NCBI GenBank assembly: GCA_028284445.1
Contig: JANQRS010000021.1
Coordinates: forward strand, 186,001-250,000
Source: Calditrichia bacterium
GTDB taxonomy: Bacteria; Calditrichota; Calditrichia; RBG-13-44-9; J075
Length of the DNA stretch: 64,000 nt
Reading direction: 5' to 3'
The notes under the pieces are model-generated. The model made no database searches. It worked only from the letters and a program-made list of their open reading frames with translations, and was not told where the DNA came from. The position numbers and the translations under genes are program-made. Shown here piece after piece: positions 34,998-42,477 of this stretch (the stretch's first letter is position 1; every line of letters begins with the position of its first letter).

Positions 34998-35828
34998 ATG
35001 TTACGAAAAGATATGAAGGCCATTTTTAGAATTCTGGCCGTAATTACCGGGTTAGTCATTCTAGCCACCGGTTGCGGCAGCGATAGTACAGCCCCACCTG
35101 AAGAAGATGAACATTTTGAGGCAGTTGGGTTAAAGCTGCGCCAGAATGGCGTGGATGTTGTTACTTATGAAAATGGCGTTGTTACCGGTGAAATTGAAGT
35201 AGAAGAAGGCCTCCTGACGACGCTGATCAGCGTTCGTTTTATTGATGAAGATGGTAACGAAGGCATACCGGAAGAGGATGAATTTAGCATGGCCTTGAAT
35301 ATTGAAGATGAAGATATTGCTTCAACGGTTCAGCACGCGGGAGAGGATTGGTCCTTTCATGTTATGGGTAATGAACATGGGCATACCGATCTGACGATTA
35401 GTGTTATCCACGGCGACCACCCCGATTTTGAATCCGCACCGATCGAAATCCACGTTGAAGAGCATGGTGGCGAAAGAGAACCTGTCGGCCTGGTTATCAT
35501 CGAAGAAGATAGCGGAGATACCTTGGTAACTGTCAATGAGGGAGTTGTGACCGGAAGCATCAGCGTTGCAGCAGGCGATACCACCGATCACCTGGTTGTC
35601 TTTTTCCTCGATGAAGACGGAGAAACTTTCCAGCCGGATCCCGATGAACATAGCCTGAGCTACATCAATGCAGATGCTGCTACAGCGGAAGCCATGCAGT
35701 ATGAAGATGCCGCCTATGAAATGGTCGTTGTCGGAAAACAAACGGGTTCTACAACATTTGTAGTGAGGTTATTGCATGATGGCGCTCCGGAATTTGATAC
35801 GCCGAACATACCTGTAACGGTACAATAA
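34998..35828 (+). CDS. Acidic, His-containing lipoprotein with a duplicated domain
   Basis: The 276-residue product has a lipoprotein signal (LVILATGCGSD, lipidated Cys26). It is then made of two similar domains of about 115 residues: both contain EAVGL or EPVGL, an NGVVTG or EGVVTG turn, FIDEDGNE or FLDEDGET, and an end APxFxxxxIxVxV-like strand. The first domain has a His/acid cluster (GNEHGHTDL, HGDHPDFE, HVEEHGGE) suited to binding zinc. It is strongly acidic. Its TAA stop shares two bases with the ATG of the TonB receptor gene, so the two are translationally coupled and probably form a surface lipoprotein-receptor pair for metal capture. I know no named family for it. Confidence 0.85.
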   Translation: MLRKDMKAIFRILAVITGLVILATGCGSDSTAPPEEDEHFEAVGLKLRQNGVDVVTYENGVVTGEIEVEEGLLTTLISVRFIDEDGNEGIPEEDEFSMALNIEDEDIASTVQHAGEDWSFHVMGNEHGHTDLTISVIHGDHPDFESAPIEIHVEEHGGEREPVGLVIIEEDSGDTLVTVNEGVVTGSISVAAGDTTDHLVVFFLDEDGETFQPDPDEHSLSYINADAATAEAMQYEDAAYEMVVVGKQTGSTTFVVRLLHDGAPEFDTPNIPVTVQ

Positions 35829-38107
35829 TGCGACACATAAAGTCTTTACTAAAAGCGATTCTCCTTCTGGGAATCGCTTTTAGTCTCTTGAGCGACATCT
35901 GTTATGCCAATGACCGCGAAGGCATGGAGGAGAATCCCGCCTCCGGCAATGCACTGTTTGGAAGGATAGTCGATTCAAACACCGGTGAGCCATTGGGCGT
36001 AACGCAAGTCCTGATAGTGGAATTGAACCGCTCCACAACCGCACATGACGATGGCGAGTTTCACTTTTTCAATCTTCCCGGCGGCGTGTACACAGTGCAA
36101 ACTTTTCGGGTTGGTTATCGCAGCCGCAGGGTTTCTGTGAGCATTGAGGATACGGATACAACGCGGATCGATCTAAAGCTAAGCAGTTCCCCCATCGAGG
36201 TAGACGAAATCGTGGTTGAGGGCCAGCAGATAGATCTCCTCACGGAGTTGACCAAAGCTGATGTCGAAGTGAGCGGCAAGAAACTGCGCCAGAATCTTGG
36301 ACGCACCATTGCCGAAACAATTGAAGACGAGCCGGGCATTTCCAAGCGCACCATGGGGCCAGCGCCCGCACGACCGGTGCTGCGTGGAATGAGCGGGGAT
36401 CGCTTAATGGTCATCGAAGATGGGGAACGCACCGGGGACCTCTCAGCAACATCATCTGACCATGCGGTGGTGATTGAACCATTGACCGCAGAACGCATCG
36501 AAGTGATTCGCGGGCCGGAAGCACTGCTATACGGTTCCAATACGCTCGGCGGTGTCATAAATGTAGAGCGCGGATATGTTCCGGCTACCCTGGCGCATCA
36601 TACCTATGGCTCCCTTAGCGTGCAAGGAGAATCTGTTAACCAGGGCTATTCCGGCGGGGCATTTTTGAAGGCGCCGTTAGGCCCTTTTTCTGTTCGGCTG
36701 GATGGCAGTTATCGACGAGCAGAAGATATTTCCACCCCGCAAGGCACATTGGAAAATACCCATATAAACACAATGAACGGCTCCGCCGGTATCAGCCTTA
36801 TAAGATCCTGGGGATACCTGGGCACTGCCGGCAGTTTCTACGATTCTGAATATGGCATTCCGCCCGACCCGGAAGGGGGACATGCTGGTGGGGTGCGCAT
36901 AGAATTGGATCGCATGCACCTGGAAAGCAAGGCGGAATTACTCCCCAAGCTCCGCGGGATTCGCCAAATTGAGCTCCGCCATTCTTACACCCGATATCAA
37001 CATTCGGAAATCGAGATTAGTAGAAGACTCGGTCGGGAAATCACCGGAACCGGCTTTGATGTGCGAACCCAGCATCTTTCGGCAACGGCGCACTTTGATC
37101 AAGGTGGCAAATTGCGCAACGGAGTGCTGGGCTTCTGGGGAGAATTCCGCGACCACAGCACACCCAGAGGACGAAATCTGACACCGCGTTCCAAGGAATA
37201 TTCCGGTGCGGTATTTATTTACCAGGAAGCATCATGGAACAGATTCGCCCTTAACGGCGCTCTCCGTTTTGATGCTAAAGATGTGAATCCCACTCAACAT
37301 GTGGGAGATACCACCCAGGCAGGCGTGGTGCGCTCACGTAGCTTCCGGGGAATCTCAAGTTCTGTTTCCGGAATATATAATATTGGGAAAGGGTTTTCCC
37401 TGGGAGCCACCGCCATGCGTACTTTCCGGGCGCCCGGTATTGAGGAATTGTTCTCAGAAGGCCCGCATTTGGCAGTATACACATATGAAATCGGTAATGC
37501 CGATTTGGATGAAGAACAGGGACTCGGTCTGGAGGCTTTCCTTGAGCACAAACGCAGCCGCGGGAACTTCCGGCTGGTGGTATTCCGCAATGATATTGAC
37601 AAATATATTTTCCCGGAGAACACCGGTCAGCGCAGCAGACGGATTTATTCCCTTTTTGAATACCGCTTTAGCGGTGAAGATGATGCTCTGCTGAGCGGAG
37701 TAGAAGGCGAGTTCGATTGGCAGTTATTCTCAAAATGGTTTGCCAGCGGCACCGTCAGTTATGTCAGAGGAGAATTGACAAATGCCAATAGGCCCCTGCC
37801 GCGTATTCCGCCCCTGGCAGGCAAACTCAACCTTCGCTATCAATCCGGCCAGTTCACGATTGGTGGCGGGATTACGGCGGCGGATGCGCAAAATCGGATC
37901 GGTCCCTTTGAGACGTCAACCGACGGCTATGCGGTGGTAAGCTTGTTTGGGCAGTATAATTTTACAGGTCAGGGTTTTTATCATACCGTTTCATTGAGTG
38001 CTGACAATGTTTTCGACACCGAATATCGTAAACACTTGAACTGGGTGAAACACGTCATGCCGGAGCCAGGTCAAAATATCAAACTATTGTATAAACTATT
38101 CTTTTAG
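35828..38107 (+). CDS. ZnuD-like TonB-dependent receptor
   Basis: The 759-residue outer-membrane receptor has a signal peptide (to CYA, residue 27), a carboxypeptidase-like domain ([19 protein letters not shown] to RIDLKLS, about 40-120), a plug with [24 protein letters not shown], then SSDHAV and [25 protein letters not shown] (about 180-240), and a 22-strand-type barrel ending in the aromatic LLYKLFF. The SDHAV segment after the RxLRG block is what I associate with ZnuD and related zinc receptors. With the acidic lipoprotein upstream (TAATG overlap) and the GTPase downstream (17 nt) it forms the core of the zinc island. A perfect inverted repeat lies within codons 8-18. Confidence 0.9.
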   Translation: MRHIKSLLKAILLLGIAFSLLSDICYANDREGMEENPASGNALFGRIVDSNTGEPLGVTQVLIVELNRSTTAHDDGEFHFFNLPGGVYTVQTFRVGYRSRRVSVSIEDTDTTRIDLKLSSSPIEVDEIVVEGQQIDLLTELTKADVEVSGKKLRQNLGRTIAETIEDEPGISKRTMGPAPARPVLRGMSGDRLMVIEDGERTGDLSATSSDHAVVIEPLTAERIEVIRGPEALLYGSNTLGGVINVERGYVPATLAHHTYGSLSVQGESVNQGYSGGAFLKAPLGPFSVRLDGSYRRAEDISTPQGTLENTHINTMNGSAGISLIRSWGYLGTAGSFYDSEYGIPPDPEGGHAGGVRIELDRMHLESKAELLPKLRGIRQIELRHSYTRYQHSEIEISRRLGREITGTGFDVRTQHLSATAHFDQGGKLRNGVLGFWGEFRDHSTPRGRNLTPRSKEYSGAVFIYQEASWNRFALNGALRFDAKDVNPTQHVGDTTQAGVVRSRSFRGISSSVSGIYNIGKGFSLGATAMRTFRAPGIEELFSEGPHLAVYTYEIGNADLDEEQGLGLEAFLEHKRSRGNFRLVVFRNDIDKYIFPENTGQRSRRIYSLFEYRFSGEDDALLSGVEGEFDWQLFSKWFASGTVSYVRGELTNANRPLPRIPPLAGKLNLRYQSGQFTIGGGITAADAQNRIGPFETSTDGYAVVSLFGQYNFTGQGFYHTVSLSADNVFDTEYRKHLNWVKHVMPEPGQNIKLLYKLFF
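35851..35881 (+). promoter_or_regulatory. Hairpin inside the start of the TonB receptor gene
   Basis: AAAAGCGATTC and GAATCGCTTTT form a perfect 11-base stem around a 9-base loop, followed by TAGTCTC. It resembles an intrinsic terminator but lies within the signal-peptide codons of the receptor. It could attenuate transcription or set the ratio of lipoprotein to receptor. Confidence 0.5.
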
Positions 38108-38124
38108 AAGTTAGGAGACGTGAA

Positions 38125-39342
38125 ATGACTCAACCCAGATTACCAGTTACGGTTCTGTCCGGCTTTCTCGGTGCTGGAAAAACCACGCTGCTCAATCAGG
38201 TGCTAAATAACCGTGAGGGGCGTCGCGTAGCGGTGATTGTAAACGACATGAGCGAAGTGAATATTGATGCGGCGCTTGTCGAACGCGGGGGCGCTCAACT
38301 ATCTCGGACTGAGGAAAAGCTGGTCGAGATGACAAACGGCTGCATCTGCTGCACACTTCGAGACGATTTACTCGCGGAAGTGTCGCGACTGGCCCAGGAA
38401 GGCCGCTTCGACTACTTGCTCATTGAGTCTACCGGCATCTCTGAACCGATCCCGGTCGCGCAAACTTTTACTTTTGAAGACGAAGAAGGTGTTAGTCTAA
38501 GCCAGGTGTCGCGCCTTGACACCATGGTCACTGTCGTAGACACAGCAAGCTTCCTGCGAGACTTCAATGCGGCGGAAGCACTCCAGGAACGAGGCGAGTC
38601 ACTCGGCGAAGAAGACGAACGGACAGTAACCGACTTGCTCGTCGACCAGGTTGAATTTGCCGATGTCATCGTGCTAAACAAGCTCGATCTTGTCAGCGAA
38701 GAAAAAGCTTCGGAAGTCAAGGCTGTTGTAAAAGCACTCAATCCCGGCGCAAAGATCCTTTCCACAACACGCGGAGAAGTTCCGCTGGAGGCTGTGCTCA
38801 ATACCGGTCTGTTCGACTATGATAAAGCAGCAAGCTCCGCCGGTTGGATTCGAGAACTACAGGGCGAGCACACCCCGGAGACGGAGGAATATGGCATATC
38901 GAGCTTTACCTATCGTACATCGCAGCCTTTTGACGCTGAGAAGTTCTGGGCATACCTTCACGACGACGACAACTGGAACGGCGTGCTTCGCTCAAAGGGC
39001 TTCTTCTGGGTAGCTGCGGATCACCGCGTCGCTTATGAATGGGCCCAGGCCGGTGGTGTTAGCGAAGTCGTTCCGGCCGGGCGGTGGTGGGCAGCCGTTC
39101 CTCGCGACGAGTGGCCTGACGAGGAAGGAGAGCGTCCTGATCAGCAGGCGGATTGGCATCCGCGCTTTGGCGATCGCATACAGGAGCTGGTCTTCATCGG
39201 CCAGCAGATGGATGAGGCGGCAATGCGTTCGAAGCTTGACGCGTGCCTTCTCCACGAACACCTCGCTGTTGCAAACAGTGAAGCCTGGGAAGGTCTCCCG
39301 AATCCATTTCCGGAACTCATCTTGGAAGAGGAAATGGAATGA
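38125..39342 (+). CDS. COG0523 GTPase, putative zinc metallochaperone 2 (ZigA/YeiR-like)
   Basis: The 405-residue product has GFLGAGKT at 13-20, the metal site CICC at 73-76 ([13 protein letters not shown]), the Walker B/ESTG motif ([15 protein letters not shown]), NKLD near 190 and a long C-terminal CobW domain including GFFWVA and the loop [20 protein letters not shown]. Length and the C-terminal HPRFGDR signature match the 400-residue COG0523 branch to which the zinc-starvation protein ZigA belongs. AGGAGACG precedes the start. By eye the gene is richer in G and C than its neighbours, as is the following flavoprotein gene, which suggests the pair arrived together by transfer. It is much less like the first GTPase (33132) than expected for a recent duplicate. 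Confidence 0.92.
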   Translation: MTQPRLPVTVLSGFLGAGKTTLLNQVLNNREGRRVAVIVNDMSEVNIDAALVERGGAQLSRTEEKLVEMTNGCICCTLRDDLLAEVSRLAQEGRFDYLLIESTGISEPIPVAQTFTFEDEEGVSLSQVSRLDTMVTVVDTASFLRDFNAAEALQERGESLGEEDERTVTDLLVDQVEFADVIVLNKLDLVSEEKASEVKAVVKALNPGAKILSTTRGEVPLEAVLNTGLFDYDKAASSAGWIRELQGEHTPETEEYGISSFTYRTSQPFDAEKFWAYLHDDDNWNGVLRSKGFFWVAADHRVAYEWAQAGGVSEVVPAGRWWAAVPRDEWPDEEGERPDQQADWHPRFGDRIQELVFIGQQMDEAAMRSKLDACLLHEHLAVANSEAWEGLPNPFPELILEEEME

Positions 39343-39376
39343 TCAGCCTCCGCAAAAATCGGGAGAGATATAAAGT

Positions 39377-40546
39377 ATGAATCTGGACTGGCTGATCATT
39401 GGTGGTGGGATTCACGGCGTGCATATCGCTGCGCGCTTGATCGGTGAGGCGGGTGTACAACCCGAACAACTCCGCATTGTGGACCCGGGTAATCAGCTGC
39501 TAGAACGCTGGCGCGCCTGCACTGCTACGACCGGAATGGCACACTTGCGTTCACCGTCGGTGCACCATCTCGACCTCGACCCGTGGTCGCTGAAACGCTT
39601 CGCCGGTAAAGCCAAAAAGAGAAAGCCTCCCCTCTTCATCGCTCCTTACAGCAGACCGGCCCTCTCTCTTTTCAATGCGCACTGCGAGCAGGTTGTAGAG
39701 ACATTCGGTCTCTCCGATATTCACATCCGTGATCGTGCTATCACCTGTTCTGTTGACTGTGATGGGGTCGGTGTTCAGCTCGTGAATGGACATGAGATCG
39801 CAGCCCGGAACCTTGTTCTGGCCATCGGCGCTGGTGAGCAACCGGAATGGCCTGACTGGGCCCCAAAGAACGATGCGCGCGTGCACCACGTCTTTAACTC
39901 GGGCTTCAATGGATGGCCGTCAAGTAGTGAGACTGTTGTGGTGGTAGGCGGCGGCATATCGGCGGCTCAGGTGGCCCTCCGTCTTCTTCAGGAAGGGCAT
40001 CAAGTTCATCTCGTCTCGCGCCACACGATGCGCGAGCACCAGTTCGACAGCGACCCCGGCTGGCTCGGACCCAAATTAATGTCCAAATTCGGTCGTGAGC
40101 AAGATCCCGACCGTCGTCGCGCCATGATAAGCGAGGCACGCCATAGAGGTTCGGTGCCGCCTGAAATCCGGCGAGCGCTGCGAAGCGCCATCAGGCGTGA
40201 ACAGCTTTATTGGCATGAAGGCGAGGTAAAGGGGCTCAACGTAGAGAACGATGCCCTCAAGTTGCAGCTTGCTGATGATAAGGTCGTGGAAGCAGAACGC
40301 GTGTTGCTTGCGACCGGGTTTGCATCGACTCGCCCGGGCGGAGCGATGATCGATGCCCTGATCGCCTCGGCCTCGTTGCCGTGCGCACGCTGCGGCTTCC
40401 CCATTGTGGACGAAGCACTTCGCTGGCATCCGCGGGTTCACGTCTCGGGCCCGCTCGCGGAACTCGAACTGGGTCCTGCGTCGCGAAATATCGCCGGGGC
40501 GAGACGAGCTGGTGATAGGTTGGTGAATGCAGCATTAGGCTTGTAG
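39377..40546 (+). CDS. FAD/NAD(P)-binding flavoprotein, monooxygenase-like
   Basis: This 389-residue protein begins with the FAD dinucleotide motif (LIIGGGIHGVHIA, residues 6-18). It has MAHLRSPSVHHLD in the substrate/flavin region and a second dinucleotide motif (VVVVGGGISAAQVALRL, about 193-209) for NAD(P)H. The C-terminal LLATGFASTRPG segment also occurs in this fold. The overall plan is that of the PF13454/COG4529-type and N-hydroxylating monooxygenases. It follows the second COG0523 gene by 34 nt with GGGAGAG before its ATG and shares its higher GC. An oxygenase acting in metallophore synthesis or modification would fit a zinc-starvation operon, but no substrate can be named. Confidence 0.8.
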   Translation: MNLDWLIIGGGIHGVHIAARLIGEAGVQPEQLRIVDPGNQLLERWRACTATTGMAHLRSPSVHHLDLDPWSLKRFAGKAKKRKPPLFIAPYSRPALSLFNAHCEQVVETFGLSDIHIRDRAITCSVDCDGVGVQLVNGHEIAARNLVLAIGAGEQPEWPDWAPKNDARVHHVFNSGFNGWPSSSETVVVVGGGISAAQVALRLLQEGHQVHLVSRHTMREHQFDSDPGWLGPKLMSKFGREQDPDRRRAMISEARHRGSVPPEIRRALRSAIRREQLYWHEGEVKGLNVENDALKLQLADDKVVEAERVLLATGFASTRPGGAMIDALIASASLPCARCGFPIVDEALRWHPRVHVSGPLAELELGPASRNIAGARRAGDRLVNAALGL

Positions 40547-40552
40547 TCTTCG

Positions 40553-40592
40553 TCCCCCCTCAATCTCCCCCTGGGGGGAGATTGAGGGGGGA
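40553..40592. repeat. GC-rich hairpin element, copy 2
   Basis: Arms of 18 bases (TCCCCCCTCAATCTCCCC and exact complement) with a CTGG loop, located between the convergent flavoprotein and CDF transporter genes, where it can act as a transcription barrier. Confidence 0.85.
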
Positions 40593-40619
40593 TAACCTCA
40601 CGAAATCATACCAATATTT

Positions 40620-41690
40620 TCAATAATCACGCACGAGCTCTTTTGCGGGCTTTGTGCTACCATCAACCGCAGTGTCGACCGCGGTTGGAACCGGTTCGCA
40701 CTCAGCCTCAATCACCACATGCCCGATGTTGAACTCGTCATGCAGCAGATGCCGAATCCCTGATTTCAGCTCGGCAACCTCACTCAACTGCATGTCTTTA
40801 AAAACCACATGCATCGTGCAGCAAAAGTATTGTGAAGTGATTTCCCAAATGCGCAAATCGTGAATGTCACGAACTTCCGGCAACTTCTTTTTCACAGCAT
40901 GCTTAACCTTATCGCAATCTACTCCATCGGGCTTGCCTTCAAGCAAAATGCGAAACGAGTCTCCCAACAGCGCCCAGGACCATTTCAGAACCAGGACCGC
41001 AACCAGCGTGCTAAGCAAGGGATCTATGAAAAGCCAACCGGAATACATCATTACCACGCCACCGATAATGATAACAACGGACGAAAACAAATCTCCGAGC
41101 ATGTGCAAATAAGCACTACGGGTATTCAGGTCTTCCACACCAGTGCGGTGCAGAATGCCGGCCGTTACCAGGTTCACAATCAATCCGATAATGGCAACCA
41201 CAATCATTTCACCGGTATTGATTATTTCCGGATTCATCATTCTTTCGAATGATTCATAAATGATCCAACCGGCTAATGGAAGCAACAGAAAGCCGTTAAA
41301 CATGGCCGCAATAATCTCCAGGCGATACCAGCCAAAGGGTAAGTCCTCGGAGGGTTTTCGTGCTGTAAAGGCGACAGCCAGCAGGCTCACGGCCAAAGAA
41401 GCAGCATGACTTAACATATGCATGCCATCGCTGACCAGCATCAAACTGCCAGTCCGGTAACCGGCAATAAGCTCCACGGCAGTCATCGCAATTGTGATAA
41501 CGAGACAATACCACAGTGCCTTTCTTTGCCCAGCCCGGTCCGGTTCAATTCGACGGATATGAAAGTGATGCCCTTTTTGCTGGCAGCAGCTAGCGCAGTC
41601 GTGCTGATGCTTATTTGTGGATTGTTTTCCTGTCTTTTTTGGCTCAAGTAGAATGTTGTTTTCCGCTGTTGCAGTCCTTGCCGTTTTCAT
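40620..41690 (-). CDS. Cation diffusion facilitator (CzcD/DmeF-like)
   Basis: Taken from ATG 41690 the protein has 356 residues; a start at 41732 is also possible and neither has a strong ribosome binding site. It has a His/Cys-rich cytoplasmic N-terminus (KHQHDCASCCQQKGHHFH), six membrane helices and a C-terminal cytoplasmic domain. The metal site of helix 5 is the usual His196-x3-Asp200 (LHMLGD). Helix 2 has His91-x3-His95 (DGMHMLSH), where zinc exporters normally have His-x3-Asp; a His-x3-His is what I recall from DmeF-type cobalt/nickel exporters. It exports a divalent cation from the cytosol. Its closeness to zur suggests zinc, its site suggests Co/Ni; both remain open. Confidence 0.9.
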   Translation of the reverse strand: MKTARTATAENNILLEPKKTGKQSTNKHQHDCASCCQQKGHHFHIRRIEPDRAGQRKALWYCLVITIAMTAVELIAGYRTGSLMLVSDGMHMLSHAASLAVSLLAVAFTARKPSEDLPFGWYRLEIIAAMFNGFLLLPLAGWIIYESFERMMNPEIINTGEMIVVAIIGLIVNLVTAGILHRTGVEDLNTRSAYLHMLGDLFSSVVIIIGGVVMMYSGWLFIDPLLSTLVAVLVLKWSWALLGDSFRILLEGKPDGVDCDKVKHAVKKKLPEVRDIHDLRIWEITSQYFCCTMHVVFKDMQLSEVAELKSGIRHLLHDEFNIGHVVIEAECEPVPTAVDTAVDGSTKPAKELVRDY

Positions 41691-41960
41691 AGTGTAATCT
41701 TTACGCTTTCTGTTTATCAGATCAGTATACATGCTTGTTCGAGCGTCAAAAGGGACGGGACCCATCCTGAGTCAGAACACGTCATCGAGATCCATGTATA
41801 CCTGTCCATCATCTATAGTTTAGAGTAGGTACACTCTTCTGGAATTTGAATTTCACAAAGAATCTATCTTGAATAAGCTACAAAAAATATAGCAAAAACC
41901 GCCAATGTTTTGTCGTGTTTTGCTCGACGTCCTGTCGCCCATTCATTGTCATACTGTCAA

Positions 41961-42347
41961 TTACGAATTGTCCAAATCCGCCTGGCATTTCTCACACTTA
42001 CCAACTAACAAGATATTCTCACTCTCGATTCGATAATTCTCCATTTCCGGAATCGTCACCTGCACCGGAAGACAAGTCATTCTTCGGCAGGCACTGCATT
42101 GGAAATGCGGATGATGGTCGTTACAAGCTTCATGCAACTGGTGTTGGTCCCTGGCGTACCACTTGAGACCATCTTTATCTATGATCGAATGAATGATTCC
42201 TTCTTCTTCCAATCGGGCCAATACGCGATAAACGGTTACCTTATTCATCGCATTGCTAAAATGATCCACTAGCTCAACTACGCTGACTGCGCTCTGCCGT
42301 TGACTAAAGAGATCTTGGACTTTCGCAACTGCTTTGGTTTTTCTCAT
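41961..42347 (-). CDS. zur: Fur-family regulator, probably Zur
   Basis: The 128-residue protein has the winged helix of Fur proteins with the recognition helix region NKVTVYRVLARLEEEGIIH (residues 35-53). A dimerisation domain follows with a regulatory metal site rich in His (HEACNDHHPHFQC, His72, His78, His79, His81) and the structural zinc cysteines Cys84-x2-Cys87 and Cys118-x2-Cys121. I assign Zur rather than Fur or PerR from the company it keeps: the palindrome in its own promoter also precedes a zinc-free L33 gene and the COG0523/ZnuD-like cluster. It is transcribed away from the DUF5916 gene, and the -33 element of its promoter lies within the operator, so autoregulation is likely. Confidence 0.88.
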   Translation of the reverse strand: MRKTKAVAKVQDLFSQRQSAVSVVELVDHFSNAMNKVTVYRVLARLEEEGIIHSIIDKDGLKWYARDQHQLHEACNDHHPHFQCSACRRMTCLPVQVTIPEMENYRIESENILLVGKCEKCQADLDNS

Positions 42348-42378
42348 CGTGTCGCTTCACCTGCTTTCAAAAAATCAA

Positions 42379-42410
42379 TTTGCAAATATAAAGGAAAATC
42401 TCTACTATTG
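42379..42410 (+). promoter_or_regulatory. FCB-type promoter of the DUF5916 gene
   Basis: TTTG at 42379-42382 and TACTATTG at 42403-42410 with 20 bases between them. Its upstream block CTGCTTTCAAAAAA at 42361 is shared with the promoter at 34246, one base different over 25. Confidence 0.7.
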
Positions 42411-42414
42411 CAAC
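42383..42414 (-). promoter_or_regulatory. FCB-type promoter of zur
   Basis: On the minus strand GTTG (42414-42411) and TATATTTG (42390-42383) are separated by 20 bases. It overlaps the divergent promoter, so one bound repressor dimer at 42409-42423 would block both. Confidence 0.65.
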
Positions 42415-42423
42415 TCGGTTGCA
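42409..42423. promoter_or_regulatory. Putative Zur operator 4
   Basis: TGCAAC, central TCG, GTTGCA: a 15-base palindrome between the divergent zur and DUF5916 genes. It covers the end of the -7 element of the plus promoter and the -33 element of the minus promoter. Confidence 0.85.
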
Positions 42424-42477
42424 TCAATTGATTTTTCTTTCCGGTAAATTTGACAACCATCACAGGAGATGACGCTC

